From contig CASHTG010000021.1 of assembly GCA_949357655.1 (NCBI GenBank), forward strand, positions 62,001 to 126,000: a DNA stretch of 64,000 bases, in the 5' to 3' direction. Below are positions 1 through 11,940 of the stretch, one piece after another. Source of the DNA: Parascedosporium putredinis (Eukaryota > Ascomycota > Sordariomycetes > Microascales > Microascaceae). Under the pieces are notes generated by a model. That model saw only the letters and a list, made by a program, of their open reading frames with translations, was not told where the DNA came from and did not search any database. Position numbers and translations under genes: made by a program. Every line of letters starts with the position of its first letter. Position 1 is the first letter of the stretch.

Positions 1-54
1 GCGTTACGCAGAGGTGAAGGGGCTTAGATACTCTGACGTGTAACGGCGCTGGTT

Positions 55-1432
55 TTAGGTTATGACTTGCTGCCTTTTAAGTTTCTGCTGAAACTCTTCT
101 AGTCTGCTCTTTACCCTGACGCCATTCCAAACCTCATGACCATCCCTATCTACCCCTAGGGTTGGAAGACCGACCTGCTCTATTGCAAAGCTGGCAGCAA
201 TAGTTCCCCAGACTGCAGCGTCTTCAATCTGCTTGCCCCTAGCCAGTGCAACCGAGAGTCCACCAAGGAAAGCATTTCCCCACCCGTGGGATCAACAACT
301 CTTGTTGCATCGCCGTGATATGCGGGTATCCATCTTTCGATTCCCGCATCTATTTCAATCTCTTCCCTCGCGATACAGCCGTCCTCGTCATGCATGAGTC
401 CTGCAAATAGAGCCTCTATATCAATATTCGGGTGTAACCCGCCGTGGAGCCTCTCTTTTTTCGCGCTTTGGCACCGCCTTGCTTGGTACCTCCCGTTCGA
501 CCGCCATTGCGCGCTATGTAACAGCCCTTTTCTGCAGCTCGGACTACGAGTGTAAAAGACCGTTGACACAGGCTGGCGAGAAGCTGCTCCGTGTGACGCT
601 CAACTGCGGTGGTAGAAATTTGTCCTGTGACAGGATCAAGCCCGTCATCTCCCATGAAGCCTGCTAGTTCAGCGTGATTAGGACTGCAAATATCCACAAC
701 GGTGAGCGTATTTGTGCATGCTAAAAGCTCGTCAGGCGTGCATTTATCAGGAATAGGCTCCCAGATGATAAAGGGCCTCGAGCACACATCAGCTTCCACA
801 ATTTGCTTGCGCAGTTTATTTATGCCCGAAACGATATCCTGGCAGCGACGCGGAGAGCAGACTAGATGAAATGCCTTAGACTGGAGCAACTCAGGGAGAG
901 GTCTTCAGCGTTGATTCGGCGTTTCGGGGTCATATATTTGAAATCACGTCTTCCCTGGCAGTGTAACCATTCCAGGCTCGAGTGGTAAGACGCTCGGGGT
1001 TTGATCGTATGAGGGCAGAGGTCTCCCAGGAATCGATGATCTGTGTGAGGCTCGTTGGGAAATCGCTCCCCATGTCGACAATCCAACCTACCGTCGATGT
1101 CAAAGGAGGGGAAAGAAGCCTGGCACCGAGCGCGGCGTAGGTGCCCGCACCCTGGGATATTGTAAACAGGTGGTGCGGGTGGGAGAAACTCAATATCGTC
1201 TAACAGCATGGATACGGTCAGCACTGGCTACACCATTGTTGAGGGCCGGGATCTGTTCATGCGAGAACTTGCCTATAATGAACATAGCCATAGATACAAA
1301 ATCAATATCGGATGGCCCGGGGTGTTGTTCTTCCTCAACGAAGGTGTCGTGGCCGATGTTTCTCTTATGGTCAATCGACGATAGTCCCGACACCTCTAGA
1401 GGATCATTCCTCGGGTTGTGCTGTAGCGCCAT
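55..1432 (-). CDS. MAK32: PfkB-family carbohydrate kinase, MAK32-like (frame broken by apparent sequence errors)
   Basis: A ribokinase/PfkB-fold protein of the fungal MAK32 branch. Seen in pieces across three frames: FVSMAMFII, then after an intron DDIEFLPPAPPV, a glycine-rich GAGTYAALGARL, VGWIVDMGSDFP, RLTTRAWNGY, FKYMTP, AFHLVCSPRRC, the nucleotide-site segment VVDPTGG...NAFLGGLSVALARG, and a C-terminus ending QQVIT. The start chosen is the ATG at 1432 (MALQHNPRND). The intron at 1272-1200 has a GC-AG border with a perfect GCAAGT donor. Five frame breaks lie near 1157, 945, 890, 460 and 283; each is restored by one extra base (two at 1157) in a G, C or A run, so I infer sequence errors rather than a pseudogene. 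Yeast Mak32 is needed for stability of the L-A killer helper particle, but the biochemical substrate is unknown; the same role here is not implied. Confidence 0.82.
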
Positions 1433-2422
1433 TTCCTTCCTCCGCCCATCAGTCTCTCGAGCTGATATTGGCTTGGGAGGTGGGGGTTCGACTGCCAATG
1501 GGCGGGCAAGTTCAATGAGAATTCTTTTTTGTTCCTTTTTTCCCCAGCTAAGAACGGGAGTTCTATATATCAGTTTGTGTTGGGGCTGGGAGGGGTTTCC
1601 CTCCCAAGGTACATAATATAGCGCACTCCCAGAAGATAGAATGTGAATAATGCGGTTGCAAAAGTGAAGATGCACCGAGTGCTGGCAAGATGATGAACAA
1701 AGGCCCAGCGGATAAGCTACCCCCACCCTATGCTTGATTGATAGATATCAGAAATCTGTGGGCCCGGCATCAGCCTCCTTGAACAGCTTTAGCTTGGCTT
1801 GCGGCTTGCATAGCTTAAGCTTGCCAAGGTACTGCTTTACCAACAGAGTAGGCCATCTCGGACCAGTTAACTTCTAATCGCCACAACTGTAAGTTGCTCA
1901 AGATTTCTCGTTCCTCCATTCACATCATGATGATTGAGCACCATATTAAGGATGCATGGATGTTTTCATGTTTTCGCTGCCGCAAATTAATTCGAATGAA
2001 CGGGGCAAGGGGCTTGCACGAGGCTTGTGAGATAGTGTCGATTACTAAGCATACATGGACCAAGCTTCTATCGAGATCTTGAGTTGAATCGCCAAGCATC
2101 TTCATGCTGTTTCTCCGAGAGGCACAATTGATGTCCCCCAACTATTCAAACTAAAGCCTCTTTCTGGACAGGTGAGTATCTCGAAATATCTTGTCAATTT
2201 GGGCTAGACATGCTTGATTACTTGCAGTGTTGTGACATCAACTGCTAGCTGGGAGTCGTTGACGTGACGACTCATTACCCTGAATCTAGTGCCTCAGAAC
2301 AGCCTGATCTCCTTTGCCTCCTGTTCACCAGCCTCACCTAAACGTGCTAACCAAGGTTTCTCTGCCTCGGTATAGTTCTGCAGAAAGACAATTTGAGGTT
2401 ATCAACACTTTTGAGCGACAAC
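1433..2422. other. Intergenic region between the divergent MAK32-like and CAP genes
   Basis: Shared upstream region of two divergent genes. I see no open frame with recognisable protein, no tRNA-like element and no repeat. It should hold both promoters; pyrimidine-rich stretches around 2300-2400 precede the CAP start. Confidence 0.5.
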
Positions 2423-4250
2423 ATGGCTACAAATGGCATGCACAACCTGGCAACTCTCATTAAACGGTACGATTAACTTGTTGGAAAGCTCGAGACCGAA
2501 CGTATGAAGTGATACTTATAAAGTTGACCAGACTCGAAGCTGCTACAGCTAGACTGGAAGATATTGCGGAGTCTACACAAGCTCCATCCGGATCTAAACC
2601 AACACCGGCATCGCTTGCCGCACCCGGCTCATCAGGAACAAACACTGAGGCCACGGCCCCCTCCCCCTTCCTGCTCCTCCTCCGGAGCCCGTCCCTGAGT
2701 TGGTAGAGGAATTTGATCATTTCATCAATGGCTCGGTAAAGAAATATGTTGCTATTGCAAACGATGTGAATGGCAAGGTTTCGGAGCAGGTGAGGCAAAT
2801 TACATGATCATTCGATGCTGTTAGGTCTCTAACATCCTGGAATAGGCGCAAGTTTTACTCGAAGGGTTCCAACACCAGAGGAACTTTCTCCTTATTACCA
2901 CCAAGGCAAAAAAGCCAGATATGACCGGATCGGAGATGTCTGTGTTCCAAGACCTCGTGAAACCCATAAGTGAATCCATTGCCCAGGTTGGCTCGATCAA
3001 GGATGCAAATCGGTCCTCAGAATATTACAATCACCTCGCAACTGTCTCCGAAGGAGCTCTAGTTCTTGCATGGGTGACGGTGGATAATCGGCCTTGGAAA
3101 CATGTTGAAGCAAGCCTCGGGTCAGCACAGTTCTTTGGTAACCGCGTCCTTAAGGAATCAAAAGAGAAGTATGTTTGGGCCTGTCTTTCTAAGCTGTGGT
3201 GGTGTTCCCCTGCTAATAATGCATCACATTCAGAGATCCCAAGCAAACGCAATTTATTCAGGCGTTCTACCAGATCTTCCGAGATCTTGCCGAATACACC
3301 AAGCAGCACCTCCCGAGCGGCATCGCTTGGAACCCTAACGGCAAGCCTGCTAAAGATGTGATGGCCGAAGTTGCTTCTCAAAACGCATCTGGATCACCTC
3401 ACCTCGCCGCTGGCACCGCAAGTGTGCCGCCGCCGCCGCCGCCGCCGCCGCCACCTCCTCCTGTAGCTAGTCTTATTGCGCCTGCCAGCGCCGCTACGCC
3501 CACCCCAACAGGATTGGGGGCAGTGTTTTCAGAGCTCAACAAAGGAGAGGCAGTCACGAAGAGCTTGCGTCGGGTAGATAGGTCAGAGATGACGCACAAA
3601 AACCCTTCGCTCCGAGCCGGGTCGACTGTTCCCGAAAAGGACTCTGGTAGCCGGGGCAAAAGTCCGGCGCCAGGGAAAAGCCCAAACCCGAAAGCATGAG
3701 GGTCAAAAGCCTCCTAAAAGGAGTTATCTGGAAGCAAATGGATCATTGTAAGTCTACAAGAATTTGGGTTTTCCGAAACCTAGCTAACATACTTTGCGTT
3801 GGGTAGGAAAATTACGATAACCCTACAGAACCCCTTGAGATCGAAGCCTCCATTTCACATTCTATTCTCATCAGCAAGTGTGTCAACACAACCATCATAA
3901 TCAAGGGCAAAGCAAACGCTGTAACTGTGGAGAACACCAGTCGGCTGTCCCTTCTCATTGACACCCTTGTCTCAGCTGTGGATGTTGTCAAGTCTCAAAA
4001 CTTCGCTCTTCAAGTCATGGGCTCCATTCCAACAACAATGTTGGACCAAGTGGATGGTGCCCAGCTCTACTTGAGCAAAGAAAGCACGAAAACAAAAATC
4101 TTCTCTAGCAAATCTGCAAACATCAACCTGAATGTCATTTCCGGCCCGGAGGATGACTATAGGGAGGTACCGTTGCCGTCGCAGCTATGCTCCTATTACG
4201 ACCCTGAAAAGGCCGACTTAGTCAATGAGATTGTCGCTCACGCGGGATAG
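2423..4250 (+). CDS. CAP1: Adenylyl cyclase-associated protein (CAP/Srv2)
   Basis: Actin-recycling protein that also binds adenylyl cyclase through its N-terminal helix. Five exons: introns at 2467-2531, 2790-2845, 3169-3233 and 3748-3806, all GT-AG. The start MATNGMHNLATLIKR leads into the cyclase-binding motif RLEAATARLEDI, followed by the helical CAP-N domain (ELVEEFDHFI, SEYYNHLATVSEG, WKHVEASLGSAQFF, SGIAWNPNGKPAKDVM), a 12-residue polyproline stretch encoded by a CCG repeat near 3425-3460 (profilin/SH3 site), and the C-terminal beta-helix CARP domain (NYDNPTEPLEIEA, CVNTTIIIKGKANAV, SIPTTMLDQVDGAQLYL) ending VNEIVAHAG. Frame breaks at about 2660 (C run) and about 3675, 3703 and 3717 (A runs) are all one-base homopolymer shortfalls, so I annotate the gene as intact. 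Confidence 0.95.
3425..3460 (+). repeat. CCG/CCT trinucleotide run encoding polyproline in CAP
   Basis: Nine or more CCG units followed by CCA/CCT codons give an uninterrupted proline stretch in the linker between the CAP-N and CARP domains. A length-variable site is likely. Confidence 0.85.
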
Positions 4251-4791
4251 CGCGAGCCTGCATAATTTCCACCTTTGATGGCGTACCGCCTGCCATGTGC
4301 ATATTTCAGGCACGCCCATCACATTGTACTCTAGATGCCATCCAGTTCCTGTTTTGCCTCTCTTGTGGCTAGAAACATTAGCGCATCCCTGACACTCCCT
4401 CATTGTTAAGTTCTTGTACTATTGACACAGTGCCGTTTCAATTCCGGCTAACCTTATCTTTTGCGCTCAACATCTGAAAGCTTGCTACTCAATACTCTAA
4501 CCTTAGGGGCATGTGCCGGAAGGAGGAGAGGGGAACGGGCACACGGCCGAAGGCCACGCTGAAACTGATTGTAAGAGCTCATATATATTGCAAGGAAAAT
4601 AGTACAGTCTAAGGCCATGCATATAAGGTACATTTGTATATATGGATTGTATTGACATCTCAACACCCCAATCGCACCGGCGAAATTAGTTGCAGCGTGC
4701 AAGTGTGCATATGTTGAGAGAGAGGTCGCCCATTCCGCAACGCAAATCTTGAATTCCTGACCGGCGCGAGTTCCGCTCATAGTGTCCGTTC
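4251..4791. other. Convergent 3' intergenic region, CAP / carnitine acetyltransferase
   Basis: Two genes end toward each other here. No coding signal is recognised; a 108-codon open frame on the minus strand (4454-4780) has no recognisable domain. The stretch presumably holds both 3' UTRs and terminators. Confidence 0.5.
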
Positions 4792-7043
4792 TTACAACTT
4801 AGCCTTCGGCGGCTCAAGCGTCGGGATAAGGAGTTCTCTCATTTCATTCGCAGCCTCATTCAGATAGAAGCTCATCTTGTCGCTACCGAGGCCTTTCGAG
4901 ACGATATTGAAGTTGAGGCTACACGTAGAAAAACGGTAAGCTACATGACCATTGTGCATCTCGCATATTCAACTTGAGAGAGGGGAGGGGAGAAGTCGGG
5001 ACAAGGTGGGCGTAGGGGCCAAGAACATCGAAGGGATAGCCAGGACACGCGTCTGCTCCTCCATATTCCAGGCAAGCAAGATATGGATGATAAGAAATCG
5101 AATGGACTTACCTATTTTCGTTGATCATATATGCGATCCCGAAGCCCCCATCAATCACTTGGCTCCAGCCATAGCCATTGAAGAATTCCGAACTAAGCTG
5201 GGAGGTCGACAGGTACCAAGAACTCGAGAAACTGAATGCGGGATCCTTGAAAATCGCAGGAGATCCTCACCAGGCTCCAGCAGCTTCTTTAGACCGAAGA
5301 GGTGACGATCGACGCCCTTACCATCTGAAGCAGCGGCAATGTATTCAAGGTGGGAGTCAACAGCGGCTCGGAAGAGCCTCACTTTTTCATCATTAGAAAC
5401 AGCGGGCTCCGACATGGCCTTACACCAAGAGACAGAGGCTTCAGATACACTGCGGCAAGTTTCGGTGCGGCCCTGCTGGAACCGACGGGTGGCAGCAGAT
5501 TCATACGTCGGGCGATTCTTTCCGTACATCTTATTGTACGCAAGCTGGATGATCATCTGAACGTAGGCATCCGGCGAGCATTTGAACTTCTTGATCAACC
5601 CCTTGCCGTAGCCCTGATAGGCCTGTACAGCAAGCTGATGTTGGCCGATAACGGTGCGGAAATCCTTTACCGCGCGATCAATCTCGTCCTGGACTTCGTT
5701 GGTGACGTGGAATTTGACCACCTCGGGCTCTGGGAGGGTGGAACGTATAGAGGGATCGGAAAAGTCCATTTTGTTATTGAAAATGAGGTCATTGATGTAG
5801 TCATTGAGTCGGTGAGTTGGCGTACCATCCATCATTGAGTGCTCGCCCATGAAACCCGATGTTCCGTTGTCATTGACGATAAACTGCAAGGGTTTATCGT
5901 ACCAGCGGTTCGCCCCATCGCCATGCCAATATTGATGTGCGCGCTCTTCTAGAGTCACGGGGGCGGCGTCGTCTAAGCAAACCACGAAGGAAGAGGACTC
6001 GATAGCCTCGAGCGCAGCGGCATTGCTAGGGTGGGCATCAACCAAAAGTTGCCGGGCATCGGCCCAAACGTCTCGGTTCTCAGACGTGAGTGCACCAATG
6101 GGGGAACAACACTAGATGCTAGCTGATAGATTCTAGAAAACTGTTGCTCCAGCTCCGACGTGTTGAGCTGCTTGCCTCCGACTTCGTGCAACACCTTGAA
6201 AAACTGATTCTTCCGGATGACGATGATATGCTTGTTCTCTCCTGGTGCAAACTTGATGGGGTAATCAGCAGGGCGGGCGGCCACTCGACTAGTATTGAAC
6301 ATCCACTGGTAGCTGTCCATGCAGATGGGCATCTTCTTCATGTACTCGGGCTCTAAAGTACCCTGGTCGACCTGCTTCTTGAACTCAAGGACCGAAGTAG
6401 TAATAGCTGCAGCGCGTTTCGCCGGATTCCTCCGGTTGCGGTCATCGCGGTGAGAATAAAAATAGCTGACATACGGGACTACAGGGTCACGATAGGCAAG
6501 ATAAGCCGCGTCATTCCACCACTCGTATATCCAGTTCTTGTGCTTCGAGTCTTCTCGCCGCGCGACGAGTTTTCCTGGAGGCGTTGACCGACGCCCCCGG
6601 GCTTAATGAAATCGTCGACAGCGGCTTTGCTCGTAGCAAGCTCTGCAGGGGTTAAAAGTGGTCGCAAGGACTTGATATATCTTGTGGTTGTCTCCTCGAG
6701 GGAGGGTACGGGTAGCCGGGGCAGCGATTCCTGATATCGAAGCATAGGACCTTTGCTTTTATCTTCCACGTAGCCTAAATGTTCCACTACTCGTTAATAA
6801 AAAGAAGAAAAACCGTCGGGGAGAGTGGGCACCTGTTGCGTACCAGACGGGATGGAGCTGTTGCTCCGCCGAGCGGTTGGGGCCATGGCTGGGGAGATCT
6901 GGTAAAGGAGCCTAGTTAGAGGAAGGAATAAACCGATACATGGGCTCTATCGTTGGAAACAAGGGACGACAAACCTGGGCAAGAGGTGAGGGACGAAGGT
7001 AACTTTTGGGAGCAGTCGTAGCAAAACGCCGAGCAGTAAACAT
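4792..7043 (-). CDS. acuJ: Carnitine O-acetyltransferase, mitochondrial and peroxisomal forms
   Basis: Transfers acetyl groups between CoA and carnitine to shuttle acetyl units out of peroxisomes and into mitochondria; needed for growth on acetate and fatty acids. Seen: QESLPRLPVPSLEET at the N-terminus, KNWIYEWWNDAAYLAYRDPVV, FMGEHSMMDGTP containing the catalytic His of the choline/carnitine acyltransferase family, AYQGYGKGLIKKFKCSPDAY, and a C-terminus ending PPKAKL, a peroxisomal PTS1. Exon 1 (7043-6975) encodes an Arg/Ser-rich presequence beginning MFTARRFATTAPKSYLRP; a second in-frame Met (6886, MAPTARR) lies just inside exon 2, so two start sites could give the two locations. Introns: 6974-6899, 6843-6787 and 5111-4919. 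Frame breaks near 6569 (A), 6102 (C) and 5268 (C) are homopolymer shortfalls. The AKL ending and dual targeting match what is known for fungal Cat2/AcuJ. Confidence 0.96.
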
Positions 7044-9123
7044 GGCCGACGGTTTGTGGTACGTGAGGTTGACTGCGAGGTTGAGGCGAAAGCTGGGATT
7101 TGAAGCGCGCCGCGCAAGGGATCGGAGACCTGTACTTAAAGCCCGCCTCTCGTGGGAGAATGAAAAAGAAGAAAGGTGGAGGCAGGGCAGGTGGTGGGTG
7201 TGGGGAGAAGGGCTGAGTGAAATAATTCGAACAAAGAGATGGCGCTCGCTTTTGGAGAGGCTAGAAGTCCCTTAATACTCTAAACGCCCTATGTGACGGT
7301 ATTCTTGTTGGGGTAAAGTTGGGGAAAGGGGAGGAAATGGTTCAAGTTGTCATGGAGGTTGAATGGTGGCTTTCGATTGCCGGCAAGACCGCCTCAGACA
7401 GATTGGGGAGATGCCGAGCTTGACAAGTTGTTCAGCTCGGAGGGGCAGCAGCAGCAGCACGAGGACCGAGCCGCGGCATGGCCTTTCCTTCCCCCTCCAT
7501 ACCGGCAGGTACCGAGTACCGCCAGACTCACTCTAACTCTTGATCGGCCTCGGGCGGGCCCACGTTGTCGTGAACAACATCAACTGTGCACATGGAACGA
7601 ATTGCTGATCATTTATTCCTTTGATAATCACCAATTCAGGGTAAATTGTGCCCAGCATCTATCAAAGCCCGTTTCAAGCGTCCTCGCCATGTTTTTCTTT
7701 TCTTTTTTCTTTCCATCATTTCTCTGCTTGTCACGACTTGACAATCGGAATGTACCGAGGTAGTTAGTGCCTGAAGGGCCTCTCAACTATGTACTTTAAG
7801 GATTCCTCTCACCCGAGCGGGAAATATTCTGCGAGCAACAGAGAAGCTCGAGCAACACCGCGAGTGACAAGGGGGAGGCTACATTCTCGGGGAGTGGAAT
7901 GAGGTGCGCGACTTAAAAGGAAGCCGTTGAAATTAACGTCGCTTCGACATGGCTTCTGGCCGTGAGCAATAGTGATGACAAGGCACCTTCCCTCTCAGGA
8001 AGTTTTCGGATGACTTTTTGAGGGATGAGAGGTTTGATCTGACCCACATGCCGAGGTCAAGGATCGAGCTTTTTTTTCTTGCCGAAGGCTGTTGCCATTG
8101 GTTACACATATCCTTGATCTCTTGATGATGCTGTGGTCTTGCCGAGCGCGACATGGGGGCCTTCTTCTAGCGAATCAGTGGGCTGGCGCCAATTTTCAGG
8201 CCTCGATCTTGCCAATCTCTCCCAACCTACAATGAACATCAAGAAACTAGCAAGTATAAATGCATCAATCATCCGTTTCGATTGTGAAGGATACTGTTGA
8301 GATCGAAGGGAGGGACGGGAATATGATTTCTACAATTTCATCAAGCTCATCTATCGTAGAGTGATCATTTTATATATCTTAGCCTTGCGTAAAAAAGAGC
8401 ATGGTCTTCCCTTTCGTAAACCGCCCAGTGCTGTTCGTCAAAAGATGCAAAGCACTTTTACTGCATCACTTGGGCGCGGCCGAATCTCGCCCCTCACATG
8501 CTCTTGCTGAACTGCCGATTTCAGTTCCAACGGCTAGAATAAAGTCATCCATCCATGAATGGATGCACCGACGAACCCTAGTGTATCATTTTCGAGTGAA
8601 GCTCGCTCATAGGATCTCGAAATTAGTGAATATATACAAGTTGGTAAAAATAGCACCTCACCCAACATGATAGTACACAGAGGCTTTGAACGTCGAAACT
8701 GTAATTGTAATTGTACATTTTAGGCTCATTGGACAGAATAAAGCCAACTTTGGAGATGGCGAGGAACTAGTTGAGAAAGGATAGAAAGCAACGAGAGTGA
8801 CTAAAAGAAGGCGCGAGAGGCTACCTATGGTGAGCGATATAAGAACCCATCATGAGAGGCTGAAAAGGGCACGAAGTGATACAGCATAGAGCATACAAGT
8901 AACAGCAAAACCCAAGAAAAGCAAAACAGTCCTAACCCCACTCCACGACCCGGCCATTACGAAACGCCGATATTATCCTTGTGACAACTTGCGGGATCAC
9001 GAGACCCTCTCAACCCCTCAAGCAAAGGGACAAGAGAGCTGGGAAAAATGGTTTGAATAGGCATCAAATCCACGATTCCCCCGATCCAAAGCAAAAGAGA
9101 ACGAACGGCGTTGTTCATTGCAC
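7044..9123. other. Long intergenic region
   Basis: About 2 kb between the start of the carnitine acetyltransferase gene and the 3' end of the SWI3-like gene. Short open frames at 7006-7275, 7347-7763 and 8401-8670 show no domain or codon-like pattern that I recognise. A small untranslated RNA cannot be excluded, but nothing supports one. Confidence 0.45.
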
Positions 9124-11362
9124 TCAGGCTTCATAGGATTTGACGGCCCCCTCACTAGAAAGGGGAGGGAGAGGTATTGGGCTATCAATTCCCTGGAACC
9201 CGAGTCGATTGCTGTCGCTACCGGCATCAAGGGACCTGGGGGCTCCAGCTTCCACACCGGAGGCCGCTGTCGCTCTAAGGGCTTCCTGGGCTTCCCGAAC
9301 TCTTTGTTTAAACGCCAGACGATCGAGGAAGAGTTGCTGTCGTCCACGCTCTAGCTCGCGCTTTTCAGCCTGGAGGATGGCCTCCATATCATTGAAATAC
9401 TTTAGTTTGAGCTCAAGTTTCTGTAGCATTACATTAGCTGCAGCGGATACAAGCCTTGTCATCTCCCTCTCTTCGTGAGACGCAAAGCCAGCTGCGCGGG
9501 CTCCGATAGAGGCCAAGGGAATAGACGCCAATGCGCTTGTTGAGGTGGTTGTGGTTGTGGTCGTGGTCGTGGTTGTGGTTGTTGTGACGTCGACTTCCAT
9601 GGCTTCCGATTTATCGACTGGATTGTCTTTGCCGTTGATAGCCCCGAAATTTTGCTGCTTTTCACCATTGAGCTTGTTTCGCAGTCGCTGCTTCAATTCC
9701 TCAGCCGACTTGCTTGCGGCAGCGGCGGTGCTTGCCGGATCGGCAAGGCTTGCGAGGAAACCAACCACTGACATGACTGGGTTATCGGCTTGGCTGAAGG
9801 GCAATTGCCCACCCTGAGAGCCGAGTAGAGACAGACCAACGGGCGCATTGATAGACGCAAAATCGCTCTCAAGGTACTTTTCCTCAATATCCAACTGCAA
9901 AAACCGCAACACGCATTCCTCTCGCGAGCGTGTTCCGACATGCTGGGCAATCTCACCCCAGTCATCATCATAACGCTCTAGGCCTTCGAGGAGTCGAAGC
10001 GTTTCAGAATCTGACCATGCTGCATCGCGATCAAGAGTGCTTGTATATGTAGGGTTGTCCACCCGGATGTATTGTGATTTAAGGTGGTTATTAGGCATGC
10101 GCCCCTCAAGACAACAGCCAGGGCAGAGATCGTACTTCGTATTCACTGAAGGGTCACTCTTCGTGTAGTGATAGTATGTTCGAGTGCAGTCAATGCCACA
10201 CTGATAGCAATTGACTTTGCTGATGGGTGCCTTAGTCGTCTCTTCAACCGGTGCGGGGTTGGCGCCATTAGTAGTGTGGATATCGCCGTTTGTTTTCCCT
10301 TCAGGCTTGTTTAGCTTAGATCCCTTTGCGGATGCCTCGTATATGTTACGCCCAATCTCGAGGTTCAGGTCTGATTTAGTAGGAACCCCAGCTGCCGCCT
10401 TAGCGTCGGTGTCATGGCTCTTCTTACCCTCCAACACGGTTGGGTCAGAGGATGGTTGCCAGGGCTGGAGGCCCCTCGGTGTATCACAAATGATTTTGAA
10501 ATGACCAGTAAACGGAGGGCCGACATGAGAGGATCGCTGTTGCATATCAACCTGAGCAAAACGAAAACCTAGCTGTTAGCTGGAAAGTACGTAATTTTGT
10601 GACAAAGTTCGCATGAGAAAAAGGGATCGAAACTTGCCTGATAATTGATTAAACCCCATTGCTCGAGGAATGCGTGAACACGCATGATGGCACAAACATC
10701 TCCAGCAAGGTTTCGGCGACATGCGGTAACAGTCAAATACTCTGAGGGATTGAGGCGGTAGGTATTGATCATGAAATCGCGATAGTCCTTGTACACTGCA
10801 GGAGTTTTGCTTCGGTTTCTGTTGTTGAAGAACTCCGGGAGGGCCTTCTTCTCGATGGAATGAACATCCGTCATATCGAACCAGGAGCTGTAACTAGGCA
10901 GGATAATGGCGTGAGTCTGCGAGATCAAGTGCTCGCGAGCTGCTGATTCGATCGTTTCTTTGGTCTTTGCCTCTTGCTTGTCCTCTGTAACTTCATCACC
11001 TTCACCAGCCTCCTTGTGTGCCTCTTGATCATGCTTCTCGATTTGGGCCTCTACCATGACAGCATCCTCGACACCCACGGCAATGCTTTTGTTGACGTTG
11101 GACGAATCATCGTCAGGGTTTGGCACGGTGGGCGCGGGTGTACTGCTATTGAGCTTTACACGTGATTCCGGTTCGATGCTTTCGGCCATCTGAATATCTA
11201 GCGCATGATTGCATCAGTAATGGGGTGACATAAGTCCTGAACGATTGATGAGATACCTTCTGATCCTTCCCCAGACTGCGTAAGAGGAGGTTGGGCTAGG
11301 ATGGCGTTGGCGCCGGGGGACTGGGCGTTAGCCGGCGTGCCGTACTCTACTGAATCGTCCAT
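9124..11362 (-). CDS. RSC8: SWI3/RSC8-type chromatin remodelling subunit (SWIRM-ZZ-SANT)
   Basis: Scaffold subunit of SWI/SNF and RSC remodellers in the nucleus. The start is ATG at 11362 (MDDSVEYGTPANAQSPG), spliced onto DIQMAESIEPES. Domains in order: acidic linker; SWIRM (SQTHAIILPSYSSWFDM to AFLEQWGLINYQ), continued after an intron by VDMQQRSSHVGPPFTGHFK; a ZZ-like zinc finger (CYQCGIDC... YDLCPGCCLEG); SANT/Myb (WSDSETLRLLEGLERY ... THVGTRSREECVLRFL-like region); a threonine run; and a C-terminal coiled coil (LELKLKYFNDMEAILQAEKR) ending AVKSYEA. The intron at 10637-10552 is GC-AG with a GCAAGT donor. No frame break was found. One such paralogue usually serves both complexes in filamentous fungi, so SWI3 and RSC8 are equally fair names. 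Confidence 0.95.
9545..9590 (-). repeat. GTT/GTG-type trinucleotide run encoding polythreonine
   Basis: Mixed ACN codons in the SWI3-like gene give about 14 consecutive threonines between the SANT domain and the C-terminal coiled coil. This is probably a slippage-prone, disordered linker. Confidence 0.8.
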
Positions 11363-11940
11363 GCTTGTCGAAGTCATGTAATGTAGAGGAAAGTGAAGGG
11401 GTTCGGGAAGGGCAGTTGAAAAGAATGAAAACAGGGGGTGTTTCTTGGAGAGAAACGGATGAAGTTCTTCTTGTTTCCGAGTAAAAGCGGGAGTCAGTCG
11501 GTTGCGATAAGATAATACGCAAATTTTTATAGCAACCGAACGCTGGGGTTTGATGACGCGACAACTGTAGCGTTGCTGGCGATGGCTGACCGATAGCCTC
11601 TAATGCTCCAAAGTCGCGTTTGAGGGTGAAATTTTGGCGCGCCGTCCTGGACAGAGCGATGCGATCCAGGATGAGTGTCCACAGTGCCAAAAAGATTAAG
11701 CAGCAGTACAATATCTTCCGAGGACCCGCCGATATTCTGGCGGATTTTTATGGCTTAGTCAGAGTTCTCCTGCAAGTGAGAAGAACGTAGAATGGATGTA
11801 AGACCTCGGGCCGTGGACAAGCGCACCTTCTCGGCCGCTTCACCTCACGATCTCAAATTCTTTTGAGGGCTTGAGCAGTAAAAGCCGCCGTCTTTGACTG
11901 ATCTCCCCAACAATACTATTGAGCTGGCTTGACAAATACG
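11363..11940. other. Divergent promoter region, SWI3-like / ETF alpha
   Basis: About 580 bp upstream of both genes. The open frame at 11328-11711 on the minus strand overlaps the SWI3-like start in another frame and is not convincing. No other element is seen. Confidence 0.5.

Noticed and set aside
55..1432. MAK32-like gene as a decayed pseudogene with five frameshifts
   Set aside because: All five breaks are homopolymer shortfalls of the same type found in essential neighbours, there is no in-frame nonsense substitution, and motifs are preserved. Sequence error is the simpler explanation.
4454..4780. 108-codon minus-strand frame downstream of carnitine acetyltransferase
   Set aside because: No domain, lies in the presumed 3' UTR, and has no splice link to the gene.
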